A stretch of 64,000 nucleotides of DNA from Aquilaria yunnanensis (Eukaryota > Streptophyta > Magnoliopsida > Malvales > Thymelaeaceae), in contig CM077599.1 in assembly GCA_039654915.1 (NCBI GenBank), forward strand, positions 73,066,001 to 73,130,000, written 5' to 3'. Below the pieces are notes generated by a model. That model was given only the letters and a program-made list of their open reading frames with translations. It made no database searches and was not told where the DNA came from. A program made the translations under genes and the position numbers. Every line of letters begins with the position of its first letter. Position 1 is the stretch's first letter. Positions 44,743 to 55,413 of this stretch are shown in pieces.

Positions 44743-45621
44743 TGATAGCCAAACGCTATCGCCTCTATCTGGCCGAACTCCCTGCCACAATGATGGCCAG
44801 AAGAAGCTGGCGCTACCCGAGAAAAGGTGCGATCAGGCACCTCGGGAGATAGCCGAAGAGCTCCGAGCCCGGCACGCCAGGAAGCCCCGAGGACACTACT
44901 CGCCCCCCAAGGTTGTGACAACATCGCCTTCGAAAAAGCGGCACCAGACATAGCGAGCCGAACATGATATCCCCGAAGGCGGAACTCCCTGAAACTGGGA
45001 ACCCCCGAACTGAGGGCTTGTTTCCCGAAGAGGCTCTATCCGAACTAGAGGACGACCTCACCCAGGGACCTCGGGAGTACGGCAGGAGCATTTATGGAAG
45101 CATTTAAGGAAGCCTCTGACACGTCCTTTCGCAGACGTCATAAAGTCGCCTGAATAGGCGCTCTGACATATGGACGCCGTCAGAATCACATCATGGCCCA
45201 TCTCAGCACGTGGCTCAGGACAACTTGCTACCAGTTATCTGTCTCCTACGCCCAGAAACTCAGGGAACATCCGACCGAACACGTGTCGTGATCTGAACGG
45301 GCTAGGCACTCCGTTAAATACCAGGAATTAATACTGGGCAGGAGGCTGGTTGGTTGGCCAAACACGGCTCCCACACTCTGAGAAAGCTATCAGGCGAGAC
45401 CCTTCAGCCCTTTGTGCTATTTTCTCTGCCTTTTCTCAGCCACCACTGACTTGGGCGTCGGAGGCTTCCCCCCCGGAAAAACACTCCGGGGGCCTCCTAA
45501 CCCTTTGTTTCTGAGCTTTCAGGCACTCCCCTTCGGGCTGTCCATTCCACCAGACGTTCTTCCTCCCAGAAGTCTCTCCACCAGTCACCATGACTACAAA
45601 CGATGAGGCCCCTGGCCATCA
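44743..45621 (+). repeat. 5' LTR of element B (879 bp)
   Basis: Starts TGATAGCCAAACGC, ends CCCTGGCCATCA. A weak TATA-like TTAAATA stands near 45314; the 3' LTR reads TTTAAATA there. The gag ATG (45590) lies inside this LTR. Confidence 0.97.
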
Positions 45622-47241
45622 TTTGGCGCCGTCTGTGGGAACCCGCTCTGAGATCGCCGTCGTTGAGACTCGGCGTTCTAAGGACAAGGGGCTCCCGAAG
45701 TCCCCGTCCGCGCCTGAGATACAACCGGCTGCTGAGCAAACAGTCCCAGGGACTTCTGCGCCTGAGGGAGACCGCCCTCTGGTAATCACCATGAGCTTCT
45801 TGAGAGACTTTCAGCGTTCGGTCGTGTCTGAAATGACCCAGCAGATCGGCCGAAGATGGCCACAGCAAGCACAGGCCCAGAGACCCCCCCAAAGACACGC
45901 CCTCGGGAGAAAAGCCCCAAGTCTACACATCGCAGTTCGGGGAGAGGAGACCCTCGCGGGGAATCATCCACAGAAAATATAGCCCTCGGGAAACGGCCTG
46001 TGGGACAAACCGGGTCCAAGCGACTGAGAGTCTCACAGCGAAGCAGTTCGGCGCCTGAGACGAGGTCCTTGTCCCCTCAGCGCCGAACTCGCCCCCCGAA
46101 GAGGCGACGGCGATCTCCATTCCCTGAAGAAGGCCATAGCGCCACAGTGCTGATAGAGAGGATACTAGCACGGCTGGACAGAGTGGAGAAACAAGTGGCC
46201 AGAAAACCCGTTTGGGCCAGACTCTCGGGAACAAACTGCGAAGATGACTCGCCATTTATTCAGGCCGTTGTTGAGGCAGCCATGCCAGGTGACTTCAGAG
46301 TACCTCGGTTGGAGATTTATGATGGCCGTACTGATCCGCAGGCCCATTTGACAAAGTACAGACGCAGCATGATAATACACGGTGCTGACGACGCTACCAT
46401 GTGCAAGTGCTTCGAAGTCACCCTCATAGGGCCAGCCACGGCGTGGTACAATTCCTTGCCTTCAGGAACCATCACTGAGTTCCATGAGTTGTCCACAGCC
46501 TTCGCCCAGCAGTTCATCGGGAGCCGACCTACGGCGAAGATGCCTGTGCAGATGTTCGACATAGAGCAGAGGAATGGAGAAACCATCCGAAACTATGTCG
46601 AAAGATTCAACAGGGAAGCTCTGAGCGTCCCAGACTTCAGGCCCGAAATCCGAATTCTTGCCATGACACGAGGCCTTCGGCGAGACTCACAGCTGTTCTA
46701 CGAGTTCTCAAAGGACCCCCCGGAGACCCTCGGAGAATTTTACCGAAGATTAGAACAGCACATGACCGCCGAAGAACTAAGAATGGCTGGGCCGAAGTCT
46801 GATCACCACCGCCCCGAAGAGTCCAGTCAACAAGCTCGGCATCCTACCGAATACGCAGGACGACCTCGGAGGATGCGAGGAAAGAAACCTCAAACTTTCA
46901 CACCATTGAGCACTTCACGGACCAACATTCTCATGGCGCTGGAAAGGCAAGGGACGCAGATTCGGCGACCAAGGGCCATGACCGCCGGTAATAAGAAGAA
47001 TGCAAAGGAGTTCTGCCAGTTTCATCGCGACCACGGTCATAACACCGGAGACTGCTTCCAGCTGAAGAAGTACATAGAGTCGCTGATAAAAAACGGCCAA
47101 CTTCAGAAATACCTGAGGATGCCATCCCCGAAAGACAGAAAAATGGAGGAAGAAGGGGCCGAAGATGAGGACTACGACTCTGACAGGCGGAGAAATAGAA
47201 GTCCAAAAAAGCGCCGTCCACCTCCAGCAGGGGTTATCTAA
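45590..47241 (+). pseudogene. gag of element B, one frameshift and terminal nonsense codon
   Basis: An ATG at 45590 in the LTR gives MTTNDEAPGHHLAPSVGTRS, reading across the PBS. A frameshift near 45890 moves the frame to that of 45856-47241. The capsid domain (PRLEIYDGRTDPQAHLTKYRR, GPATAWYNSLPSG, YVERFNREALSVPDF) and the zinc knuckle (CQFHRDHGHNTGDC) are readable, followed by an acidic and then basic tail. The frame stops at a TAA that replaces the Gln codon seen in element A (VIQTITTG). The similarity to the gag of A is high throughout. Confidence 0.88.
45624..45642 (+). other. Primer binding site of element B
   Basis: TGGCGCCGTCTGTGGGAAC, 2 nt after the LTR, identical to that of element A. 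Confidence 0.85.
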
Positions 47242-48548
47242 ACCATCACCACGGGGCTGCCATCCTCGGAAAGAAAGCGGAAAGCCAGAGAAATTGCAGT
47301 CATAGAGTATCAAAGTCCTTCAAAGAAGCTGGCTCGCAAAGGTGGCCCCACCGTCGTCTTCCCCCATGATGATCCGCTACTGGTTATGGCGAGAGTAGGG
47401 AACCAGGACGTCAAAAGAGTATTTGCTTGATGATGGCTCAAATGCTGACGCCCTATTCTCGCACCTGCTGCCGAGCTTGGGCATCTCCGGCAGCGAACTG
47501 AAGCCTGTCGCCTCGCCCACTTTTGGGGTTGGACCATCCGAACTCCCCGTCCTCGGATGGATCGACCTCCCGCTGATGATAAAAGGGACTTCGCTAAACA
47601 GAGCAGCTGAGCTGCACGCCTCCACAATGGCGAGATTCATCGTCATGAACGCCCCGTCCTCATACAACGCCATCCTTGGAAGGCAGGCAATGGGGAACCC
47701 ACATATTCGCCCTGATGTGAAGTACTTCACTATCACATTCGCCACCAAGGACGGAGATGCAGAGGTGTTCATAGACCAACCCGAGGTAAGAAAGGTGTTC
47801 ATGAAAGCGCGAAAAGCTCCGGCAACAACCTCGCGCAAACAATGGAGGCAAGGGCACCAGAAAAAGGCAAAAAAGAAGATCTCGCCAAGACAGAAATGGA
47901 AGCAATAGAGCTTGTTCCAGGTCAATCTACCCGAATAAGGAAGAGCTTGGCCGAAGGTGACAAGGAAAAACTTGTATCCTTTCTGCTGGAAAATAAAGAT
48001 CTGTTTGCCTACTCGCCAAAAAATATGCCGGGGGTGAACCCTGGCATAATACAGCATAGCCTCAAAGAAAGTCCGGAAGCAAGGCCTGTCCGGCAAAAGA
48101 AACGAAGCATCTCAGCCCACAAAAGCAACTTTGCCAAAATCGAAGTCCGACGTCTCCTAGATGCTGAGGCTATCAGGGAGGTCAAGTACCCCGAATGGTT
48201 AATCAACGTGGTCATCACCACAAAAGAAGGTAGCAGCAAACTCCGGATGTGCATCGACCTCAGAATCTTGAACGATGCTTACCCGAAAGACTCATACCCT
48301 CTGCCACCAATAGATTCAACTGCTGAACATGGGCTCCTAAGTTTCCTAAACGCCTTAAGTGGCTACCATCAGATAAGGATGGACCCCGAAGATGAAGAGA
48401 AGACTGCCTCCATCACCGAGGGAGGAACGTACTGCTATATCAGGATGCCATCCGGGCTCAAAAATGCAGGAGCCACCTACCAGAGGCTGATGAACAAGGT
48501 CTGCAAAAGACCAAATAAGGAGAAACATGGAGGTGTATGTTGATGATA
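47242..48548 (+). pseudogene. Protease and RT of element B
   Basis: The protease (LLDDGSNADALFSHLL, YNAILGRQ) reads in the frame of 47423-47908, after a frameshift in a T run near 47418. RT continues in another frame from 47842: LRMCIDLRILNDAYPKDSYPLPP, then a 4-codon deletion (QLVD in A). Motif A is LNALSGYHQI with Asn for Asp. TYCYIRMPSGLKNAGATYQR follows, and YVDD at 48536-48547 after a further shift. The YVDD box is intact, but the motif A change should abolish polymerisation. Confidence 0.88.
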
Positions 48549-49410
48549 TGCTAGTCAAGACCAAGCTGCCTGGCTACCGCGTTGCAGATTTTAGAGGAAA
48601 CCTTCCAAAAGCTCAGAGCCTCCGGGAACCGCCTTAATCCTGAGAAGTGCATCTTCGGGGAGACTTCTGGAAAATTCCTTGGGTACATGGTATCCGAAAG
48701 AGGCATCGACGATAACCCCGAGAAGATTAAGGCCCTGCTTGAATTCCGAACTCCTGGCACTGTCAAAGATGCGCAGAGATTCACCGGAAGAATAACCTCT
48801 CTGAGCAGGTTTATTGCCAGGTACTGAGATAGGTGTAGACCTTTCTCCAAAGTCCTCACAAAGGCAACAAAAATGGAAGGCGACCTCAGAAGAAAGGATC
48901 ATCCTTGGGATGAAGATTGCCAAAAGGCCTGGGAAGAACTCAAAGTCTACCTGGCCAGCCTGCCGGCTCTGCGACAACCTCGGGAAGAAGAGCCCCTCGT
49001 ACTATACCTCATCGTCACAGAAAAAGCTGTGAGCTCGGTCCTCGTGAAGGAAGAAGGGCCAAAGCAATGACCGGTCTACTATGTCAGCAAGTCCCTGCAT
49101 AGCGCCGAAGTCAGGTATCCTTTGCTTCAAAAAGCTATATACGCCTTGGTGCTTGCAGGGAGAAGGCTGCGATCATTCGGGAAGGCTCTCCAAGTGGTGC
49201 ATAGAGCATGGCGAACACGAAATTACGTATGAGCCTCGGAAGGCCATAAAAGCTCAAGGCGTATTATCAGGGGCCCCGAAGGCCTAGAGGTAATAAAGGC
49301 TACCAAGTTCGGCAGACGGCAGGAGGTTATGGGGCGAAGGACCCAATTTTGGGAAAATATCATGAGCTAGTAGCAAGGCTCATCCAAGATTGACGCCGTA
49401 CGGATCGAAA
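48549..49410 (+). pseudogene. RT thumb and RNase H remains of element B
   Basis: 48582-48827 carries the connection region (FQKLRASGNRLNPEKCIFGE, FLGYMVSERGI, RFTGRITSLSRFIARY, stop). 48830-49100 carries WDEDCQKAWEELKVYLAS and TEKAVSSVLVKEEG, then a stop codon before PVYYVSKSLH. Near 49165 and 49260, deletions remove most of RNase H, including the HVDGASG segment present in element A. Confidence 0.85.
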
Positions 49411-49412
49411 AT

Positions 49413-50281
49413 GTGCCTCGGCGGAATAACACTGAGGCAGATTGCTTGGCGAAGTCGAAAACATATACCGAGGTGCCAGACCATCCGAGCATCTCAGTGC
49501 TGAGCATGACGACCTCGAGAACAGGATGGAAAGACCCAATAAAAAGATACCTCGCAGAGAATTTGCTCCCCGAAGACCCCGGCGATGCTGCAAGACTGCG
49601 AAGGCGCGCCGGAAGATTCTTCCTGATTGGCGAAGAGTTATATCGGCAGGGATATGGGAATCCGCTGCAAAGATGTGTGGATGAAAAGGATACTGAAATA
49701 GTCCTTGAAGAAGTTCACGAAGGCATGTGTGGTTGACACATTGGAACTAATGCACTGGCAGCAGTGATACTCCCCCAAGGATACTTCTGGCCTACCCTGA
49801 AAAAGGACGCAAGACAGTTCGCCCGGAAATGTGGTAGCTGCCAGAGACACGCGAAAAACCGGAGGACACCCTCGGAAATGGTAACTTCGGCAGACTATCC
49901 TTGGCCCTTCGCAGTCTGGGGTATAGACCTTATTGGGCCATCCCAGGTCACAGACAAAGGATTCCAAAAATTCATCAGCGACCTCGGAATAAAGATGCAC
50001 TTCGACCCAGTGGCTCACCCCCAAAGCAACGGGCAGGTAGAAGTATCGAACAGGACCACAAAAGATGGCCTGAAAAAGAGACTAGGGGAAGCCAAAGGGA
50101 AATGGCCAGGAGAACTCCAAAGTATATTATGGAGCTATCGAATCGAACGACGCCCCGAAGAGACACAGGGGAGACCCCTTTTTCACTCGCCTTCGAAACA
50201 GAGGCCATTATCCCACTAGAGGTGGTAAGGACCTCGGCCTCAGAACCAATCTCGATCTTATGGCCGAACACAGAGAAATAG
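49413..50281 (+). pseudogene. Integrase of element B, catalytic core deleted
   Basis: The zinc-binding region is nearly normal (VHEGMCG, a TGA at 49733-49735, HIGTNAL, CGSCQRHAKN). The core keeps VWGIDLIGP (first Asp) and SNGQVEVSNRTTKDG (Glu), but the stretch with the second Asp (ADNG in element A) is deleted, joining IGP to SQVTDKGFQKF. The C-terminus is frameshifted. It cannot integrate DNA. Confidence 0.88.
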
Positions 50282-51338
50282 CCAAGCTGAGAAGAAAAGC
50301 TGTTCAGCGAAGAGTGGCCACGGCTGTAAAACTTACGGGCCAGGCCAAAAGAAATCAAGAAGGGAGACCTTTGTTCTCCGAAAGGCCGACTTCGCACCCC
50401 GAGAGCCATCCCATGGCGTACTTCGCGCAAACTGGGAAGAACCCTATCTGGTTTGCTACGAAGTACGAAAAGGCGTGTACAAGCTTGGCGACACCGAAGG
50501 CGTAGAATTGAAGAACACTTGGCACTCAAACGCCTTGAAAAAATTCTACGCTTAAGGTTGGGCGGAGGAGTTATGTTGTACAGAATGGCCTTGAGAAAAA
50601 TTCTTAAGTGTAAAGAAATTATGCAAAACTCCGCAGAGGTGCTCGCCATGATAAAGCGTAGATATGACTTTCCGAAAGTCCCTTGAGCCATCACGCTCGG
50701 GAAAGAATGGAAAACAAAAATCTCGCAGAAGTACTCGCCATAGCCAGCGCAGAGATAATTTCCCGAACTCCCTTGAGCGAACATGCTCGGGAAAATGGGA
50801 AGTGAAAAATCTCGCGAAAGGTTTTCCGAAGTCCCTTGAGCAAACATGCTCGGGACAACTGGAAAAAGAAAAAAAAAATTTTGACTGAAGGTTTTCCGAA
50901 GTCCCTTGACCAAACATGCTCGGGACAACTGGAAAAAGAAAAAATTTGACTGAAGGTTTCCGAAGTCCCTTGAGCAAACATGCTCGGGACAACTGGAAAA
51001 AGAAAAAATTTGACTGAAGGTTTCCGAAGTCCCTGGAGCAATCATGTTCGAATTGGAAATACAAAAGCCTGCAAAAAGACTTAGTCAAATTTTTAGGTCT
51101 TCCAGAAAGTTTTACGAGCAAGCGCACTGGGGGTAAAGGAAGGTAAAAAAGTTTCTTTAATCGCAGGTTTTTCGAAGTCTCTTGAGCGAACGTGTTCGGG
51201 ACAATGGAAATGAAGAAACACGCAAGAAAAGACTTAGCCAAAAAATCCTCATTAAGAGCAAAGCTGCTTTAAAATAAAGAACTGCCCGAAGAAGGATTAC
51301 AGAATAGAAGGAAAGGAAAAAGGGGCCCTAAAAATTGG
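50282..51338. repeat. Convergent spacer of element B with 62-66-bp repeats
   Basis: About seven copies of TTCCGAAGTCCCTTGAGCAA followed by ACATGCTCGGG occur from about 50670 to 51200. They are near-identical between about 50820 and 51030 and more diverged outside. They lie in inverted orientation relative to element A, as expected for an element on the other strand. Confidence 0.8.
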
Positions 51339-53764
51339 CTAAGGGTTCACGGCGTCCCGAGAGCCACTCGTCTGCCCGCCCTTTTCCATCACCTTCGACG
51401 CTGAAATTGAAGGAGGAAGTTTCAGATGTTCGACCTTGGACCATTTCCACCGAGGTCCCCCAGGAATGTTTAGACCCTTTAGAAAAGAGAGGTCCAGATC
51501 TGGGAACCTCTGGAGAACCTGGTGCCGAGCAAGGCAGAAGCCATCCTGGAACGCGACCTTGCTCATCTGATCAGACTTGTTCTTCTCAAGCTCAAGGTCG
51601 TCAAGCTCGTCCTTCAGATCCTCGACCTCTTCCTCCAGTGCCTTTATCTGCTCCTCCCCCTTCGGCTCGTTCTTCAACGATTCGACCTCGGCTCGGAGAG
51701 CGTTATTCTCACACATCAACGACACTATACGGCCGTCAGAACCAGCCTTGTGCTGAAGAAGATCCTCGTTGGCGGCGAGCATCCCCTTTATTTGGTCACC
51801 GAGGTCGGCGATCTTCCTGGAGGAGTCCTTTTGAAGTTCTTCTTTTTCCTTCCGGAACTCCTCCCGAAGGGCAGCTATTACAGCAGCCTCTTTCAGCTGA
51901 TGGTTCTTGGCGACCGACTCTGCCAGTGCGGTCCTTGTCTCATTCATTGTTCGAGTGGCCGAAGTTCGAAAAGCAGCCTCCCTGGCCACCCGAACTCGGA
52001 GAAAGGCGGTGTACCCCATCAGCTGCAAAAAATAAACGCAAGGTCAGTAAGAACCAGAAACTTAGGAAATAATTGAAGGGAAAGAGCTGTGAAGGATATA
52101 CCTGAGCAGCATGCTCGGTAATCTTTGCGGCGAGGGTATTATCCCCCGGGTGGGCCGCCGCTATAGCCCTGAAGGAGGCCTCGGTGAGCACCCTCTTCGA
52201 AATTTCCTTGGCCATTTGAGGAACGTCCTCGGAGTACATATTCATGTCCTCCGTGAACGTCCAAAAAGGCTCCTTGGGTATCTTCCCTTGTGGGATTTTG
52301 GCATCCCGAAGAGCTCGTTTCCGAGCATGATCGGCCACCCAGCCTGGGGTAGTCAACCCCCCTGCGTGATAAGAATGAGAAGGAGATTAAAGACAAAGAA
52401 GCCAATCCAGAAAAAACAAAAGAAGTACACTTTGTCTGGAAACAAACTTGGCGGAACCTCGACAACATCGTCCTCGGAGTCGTCGACGGAAATGCCCTTA
52501 CCCTTCCGCTTGCGCCGCTCCTCGGCAGAAGGTACCTCTACCACTACAGCACGGAGGGCCTGTGACGCGGTAGGACTCTGAGGGGGAACGTCGGTTGAAG
52601 GGACCTCGGAAGCAGCAGCCTCAGACGCCGGAACTTCGGCTGTCCCAGGCTCCTCGGCGGTCTCCTCGGGGATTTCTTCTAGAACAGCTCTCCTTGCCCG
52701 TTTCCTCGAAGGCCCCGCGCCAGTAGACTTCGGCCTTCGGGAAGACACCTTGTTCGTCTGGTCGCCCTCCTCCACTTGGCCGGTGAAAAGGGACTTGTAA
52801 TAGGCGGCAGTCGCGTCGCCCATCTCTGAAAAAGGAGAAAAACATCAGCGTGAGTCCAAGGAAAGAACAGTAAAGGAGTAGAAGATAACTCACTTTCGGC
52901 AAGCGTTTCGAAAGAAATTTCCTCCTTAAGAAGCTTGATCAACCAGGAATCCTTCTCGGCGATGGCAGGAGCTGGCATCCCGAGGTCAGTCTCGTGCTCC
53001 TTTACCACCTTTAGCTCCCGAAGGACCTCTTCGGTCATCAACCTCCAGTTGATAGGAAAAGGGTAAAGGGCGAGCGGAACGATCTCGGGATCCCAGTCAG
53101 AGACAGCCCGAATGCGGGCGTCGAAATCCGCGAACAAGGAAGCTAACTCTGGGGTCAGCAGCATCCTCGGATCAGCAACGTCCACATCCAGTGTTCCCTG
53201 AGCCCATTTGGTCGGAACGTACGACCAGGCCTCGTCCATCTTCATGAAGAAAAACTTCTGTTGCCACCCCCGCCAGCTATCTTTAGTGGCGAAGGTGAAC
53301 ATGAATTTCTTGCCCCCGGATCCCCGAGGTAGCATGAAATAGAAGCCACCCTTCGGGACCACAGAGAGCTTGTAATACTGCATAAAAATTCTAAAATTGG
53401 GTTCTATCCCGAAGACGCCACACATGCAGAGGTAGGCGTTAGAATAGCAGAACGAGTTCGAGGGAAGCTGGTTCACAGCAATGCCATGAAATTTGCAGAA
53501 CTCGCACACCATCTTCGGGGGAGGATACCGAAGACTGGCCTTCAGCTGAGCTCGGAAAACGGTAACCTCCTTACTACGGTTTGAAAAAGCATAATGGCTG
53601 GAACGAGGCAGCCTAGTAATGGCGTAAGAGGGAAGAAAGAATTTTTTCTTCCACCTCTCTAACTTTTCAGGGGTAGTGCAACAAGGATGGGCTAAAAGAG
53701 GCTGCCAGCTCTCAGGAAGGGTCATTTTTTGACAGAAAACGAGTTTGAAAATGGAAGAAAACAA
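51339..53764 (-). CDS. Antisense ORF (aORF) of element B, four exons, intact (about 730 aa)
   Basis: Exons on the minus strand: 53764-52894, 52825-52448, 52361-52102 and 52022-51339. Introns of 68, 86 and 79 bp begin GT and end AG, and the joins keep one open frame of 2,193 nt with stop. Exon 1 encodes the putative gypsy-type transposon domain (ITRLPRSSHYAFSNRSKEVT, MVCEFCKFHGIAVNQLP, YKLSVVPKGGFYFMLPRGSG, WRGWQQKFFFMK). Exon 2 is low-complexity acidic with basic patches, exon 3 holds KIPKEPFWTFTEDMNMYSED, and exon 4 is a coiled coil ending LKGLNIPGGPRWKW. A TATA box lies 223 bp upstream. Related to the aORFs of Tat elements; function unknown. The start could be 53764 or the second ATG at about 53725. 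Confidence 0.88.
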
Positions 53765-53986
53765 TTTCCAGAGAAAAACTCAAAAGAACACAGGGATCAA
53801 AGCGCTCTGAAAAACAAAAACCCACCGAAAGATTTGCCAAAATCTGAGGACGCCGTCGTGAAAGCTGGCTGGAAAAAAAGCTCTGATTAAGGTAGCTCCG
53901 CCACAGAAAGCAAGAAAGTGCAAGAACAGGGGCACAGCAGAGAGGAGAGCAGAAGAGAAAGCAAAAGGAACTTATGGTAGAGTGGG

Positions 53987-53995
53987 CTATTTATA
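53987..53995 (-). promoter_or_regulatory. TATA box of the element B aORF
   Basis: TATAAATAG on the minus strand, upstream of the aORF start, at the same relative position as in element A. It is independent of the LTR promoter. Confidence 0.7.
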
Positions 53996-54229
53996 AGCCA
54001 GAGATGGGTAACCGAAAAATCGTCATAAGTACCCTTTAGAGGCGAACCGTTGCCGTAACTGCTCTCTGCACCTGAAAAGGCACGCCCTCTGTAACCGACG
54101 CCACTCTCCTCCAATGGCAAAGCGCCACGTGTCAACCTCTGCGCGCAAATAGGGGACACGTCCTCCAAACGTCCCTAGAAAGCTGGGACACGTCTTTTGA
54201 CATCCCTGGAAAACTGGGATGAAACTGGG

Positions 54230-54521
54230 ACGCGCCGCTCAGACTGACACGCTTGGCCAAACAGACCTGCAGAAACAAAGAGCAGGCCACCTCGAGGACG
54301 CCAAGAAACAGGCTATGGCCGAACAGCCCATGACCTTCGGGCGATAGGTGTATCTTCGGCACAGGCTCCACCTCGAAGATACCAAAGAACAGGCCAAGGC
54401 CGAAGAACCCGTGATCTTCGGGCAAAAGGCGCATCCTCGGAACAAGTTAAGCTTCCAAAGAAACTCCCATACACAAACCTCGGAAAGAGATGCAAAACCG
54501 AAGTCTTCACTTCGGCTTTCC
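54230..54521. repeat. Promoter-proximal tandem repeats, element B
   Basis: About three 80-85-bp units with ACCTTCGGGCGATAGGTGTA and AAGAACCCGTGATCTTCGGG cores, between the polypurine tract and the aORF promoter. They correspond to 33260-33600 in element A. Confidence 0.65.
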
Positions 54522-54534
54522 AAAGGGGGGCATG
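54522..54534 (+). other. Polypurine tract of element B
   Basis: AAAGGGGGGCATG directly precedes the 3' LTR. Confidence 0.8.
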
Positions 54535-55413
54535 TGATAGCCAAACGCTATCGCCTCTATCTGGCAGAACTCCCTGCCACAATGATGGCCAGAAGAAGCT
54601 GGCACTACCCGAGAAAAGGTGCGATCAGGCACCTCGGGAGATAGCCGAAGAGCTCCCAGCCCGGCACGCCAGGAAGCCCCGAGGACACTACTCGCCCCCC
54701 AAGGTTGTGAACACATCGCCTTCGGAAAAGCGGCACCAGACATAGCGAGCCGAACATGATATCCCCGAAGGCGGAACTCCCTGAAACTGGGAACCCCCGA
54801 ACTGAGGGCTTGTTTCCCGAAGAGGCTCTGTCCGAACTAGAGGACGACCTCACCCAGGGACCTCGGGAGTACGGCAGGAGCATTTATGGAAGCATTTAAG
54901 GAAGCCTCTGACACGTCCTTTCGCAGACGTCATAAAGTCGCCTGAATAGGCGCTCTGACATACGGACGCCGTCAGAATCACATCATGGCCCATCTCAGCA
55001 CGTGGCTCAGGACAACTTGCTACCAGTTATCTGTCTCCTACACCCAGAAACTCAGGGAACATCCGACCGAACACGTGTCGTGATCTGAACGGGCTAGGCA
55101 CTCCTTTAAATACCAGGAATTAATACTGGGCAGGAGGCTAGTTGGTTGACCAAACACGGCTCCCACACTCTGAGAAAGCTATCAGGCGAGACCCTTCAGC
55201 CCTTTGTGCTATTTTCTCTGCCTTTTCTCAGCCACCACTGACTTGGGCGTCGGAGGCTTCCCCCCCGGAAAAACACTCCGGGGGCCTCCTAACCCTTTGT
55301 TTCTGAGCTTTCAGGCACTCCCCTTCGGGCTGTCCATTCCACCAGACGTTCTTCCTCCCAGAAGTCTCTCCACCAGTCACCATGACTACAAACGATGAGG
55401 CCCCTGGCCATCA
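54535..55413 (+). repeat. 3' LTR of element B (879 bp)
   Basis: Starts TGATAGCCAAACGC and ends CCTGGCCATCA. Same length as the 5' LTR with about 12 substitutions. The tandem array resumes directly after it. Confidence 0.97.

Larger units (their letters stand above)
44743..55413 (+). mobile_element. Gypsy element B (Tat-like), complete, 10,671 bp
   Basis: The LTRs are 879 bp each (44743-45621 and 54535-55413), with about 12 differences, near 98.6% identity. Flanks are CGTTA (44738-44742) and CCTTA (55414-55418), a target duplication with one mismatch. Order on the plus strand: LTR, PBS (45624-45642), gag-pol remains (45590-50281), convergent aORF on minus (53764-51339), polypurine tract (54522-54534), LTR. 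It is the same family as A with a diverged LTR (TGATAGCCAAACG against TGATAGCCAAAGG starts) and lies in the opposite orientation. Gag-pol has at least eight disruptions. Confidence 0.97.

Noticed and set aside
32237..55413. GC-rich block as foreign (bacterial) DNA
   Set aside because: All coding content is plant gypsy retrotransposon, flanked by LTRs and target duplications.
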